Positions 26,570-27,069 of a DNA stretch of 27,069 nt are shown in pieces. Within the stretch, counting starts at the first letter, position 1. The number at the start of each line of letters is the position of its first letter. The DNA lies in the IMG/VR virus record IMGVR_UViG_3300042288_001473, positions 1 to 27,069 of that record. The stretch is one strand, 5' to 3'. The notes below the pieces were generated by a model. It was not told where the DNA came from. It searched no databases and worked only from the letters and a program-made list of their open reading frames with translations. Source of the DNA: a virus. Both the position numbers and the translations under genes were made by a program.

Positions 26570-27069
26570 GCACCACCACCAGTCGCATCCCCCTGGCCCA
26601 GGCCGAGGCCATCGCCGTGGGGGTGATGGAGCAGCTCGACCCGCACTGCGAGGTGATCAGCCTCGCCGGCAGCATCCGACGGCAGCGGCCCACGATCGGC
26701 GACATCGAGATCGTCTGCGTGCCGAAGCCCTACGACCCCTCGCCCCTGTTCGCCAGCGGCCTAGCCACCGTGGTGAACCAGTGGCCGAAGGTGCGGGGGG
26801 AGCTCCCATGCAAGTACACGCAGCGGATTCTGCCCGAGGGCATCAAGCTCGACCTGTTCATGGTTGAGGCCGATGGCTACGGCCTGCAGCGGGCGATCCG
26901 CACTGGCTCCGCAGAGTGGAGTCACCAGGTGCTGGCCAGGGCCTGGGTGCGTGGCGGGTTCCACTCCGAAGGCGGTCTGCTTCGGCGCGCCGACGGATCG
27001 GTGGTGCCAGTGCGCACCGAGCCAGAGCTGTTCCGCCTGATTGGCCTGGCCTGGGCGGACCCTCGTGAC
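26566..27069 (+). CDS. Family X DNA polymerase-like nucleotidyltransferase, 3' end outside window
   Basis: 168 residues are visible without a stop. The palm has the family X pattern LAGSIRRQRPTIGDIEIV (33-50), with G35-S36 and the metal ligands D46 and E48 (E in place of the second D), and KLDLFMV (95-100) giving the third ligand D96. IRTGSAEWSH (111-120) matches the TGS region of Pol X, and the thumb-like end GGLLRRADGSVVPVRTEPEL, FRLIGLAWADP resembles the C-terminus of complete Pol X domains, so only a few residues may be missing. The fingers and 8-kDa domains are absent. Such mini-Pol X proteins occur in phages, where gap filling or nucleotide addition is inferred. Confidence 0.82.
   Translation, partial: MSTTTSRIPLAQAEAIAVGVMEQLDPHCEVISLAGSIRRQRPTIGDIEIVCVPKPYDPSPLFASGLATVVNQWPKVRGELPCKYTQRILPEGIKLDLFMVEADGYGLQRAIRTGSAEWSHQVLARAWVRGGFHSEGGLLRRADGSVVPVRTEPELFRLIGLAWADPRD

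Noticed and set aside
1-27069. Integrase, attachment sites, tRNA genes, CRISPR arrays, insertion sequences
   Set aside because: Looked for by eye and none supported; lack of an integrase in this window does not settle whether the phage is temperate.

Overview
The window reads as part of a tailed-phage genome (free phage or prophage) that infects a high-GC cyanobacterium of the Synechococcus/Cyanobium type. Phage evidence: large and small terminase subunits, a DUF4055-type portal protein, an SPP1 gp7/Mu F-like head protein, a GH24 endolysin next to a membrane (holin-like) protein, and a phage replication/recombination set (VapE-type primase-helicase, Sak4-like ATPase, SSB, VRR-NUC nuclease). 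Host evidence: a cyanobacterial-type AbrB regulator (cyAbrB), a family essentially confined to cyanobacteria. I see no integrase, attachment site, tRNA, CRISPR array or insertion sequence. Coding density is very high, with ATGA/GTGA start-stop overlaps almost everywhere.

Layout. (1) 1-1008, minus strand: small unknown genes. (2) 1066-1521, plus: cyAbrB. (3) 1508-11412, minus: the packaging/head block. In transcription order it runs ParB-like protein, Mom-type DNA modification protein, TerS, TerL, two small proteins, a sigma-70-like factor, a series of small (often zinc-ribbon) proteins with their own promoters, the portal, a small protein, and the head morphogenesis protein. (4) 11472-15759, minus: metallophosphoesterase, a 270-bp origin-like repeat region, a VapE-type primase-helicase, an HNH protein and a ribbon-helix-helix protein. 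(5) 15888-18053, plus: a small protein, an SF2 helicase and two further small genes. (6) 18055-20005, minus: HNH endonuclease, two-domain endolysin and two small membrane/lysis proteins. (7) 20130-27069, plus: VRR-NUC nuclease, a putative regulator, Sak4-like ATPase, SSB, small proteins, a SNF2-like helicase overlapping an amino-methyltransferase, a tiny protein and a family X polymerase-like protein that runs off the right edge.

Regulation is the most striking part. Seven promoters on both strands share one architecture: a TTGC-type -35, a 17-18 bp spacer filled by a GTTGC-N6-GCAAC inverted repeat, and a TAnnnT -10. They precede cyAbrB, the ribbon-helix-helix gene, the helicase operon, the Sak4 operon and several small-gene operons, so one factor probably controls a phage-wide regulon. 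A second class (two copies, at 5196-5224 and 6289-6317) has the same hexamers but an unrelated 14-bp conserved spacer sequence. The phage also carries its own sigma-like factor. Many genes have C/A-rich leaders (CACCACC...ATG) rather than Shine-Dalgarno sequences.

The most unusual observations are: the shared-operator regulon, including two divergent promoters that use the same 22-bp palindrome; an iteron-like array of the octamer GGTYRGCA beside the primase-helicase gene; the ParB-Mom-TerS-TerL gene order, which suggests DNA modification coupled to packaging; and a G12 tract just upstream of the recombination-operon promoter.
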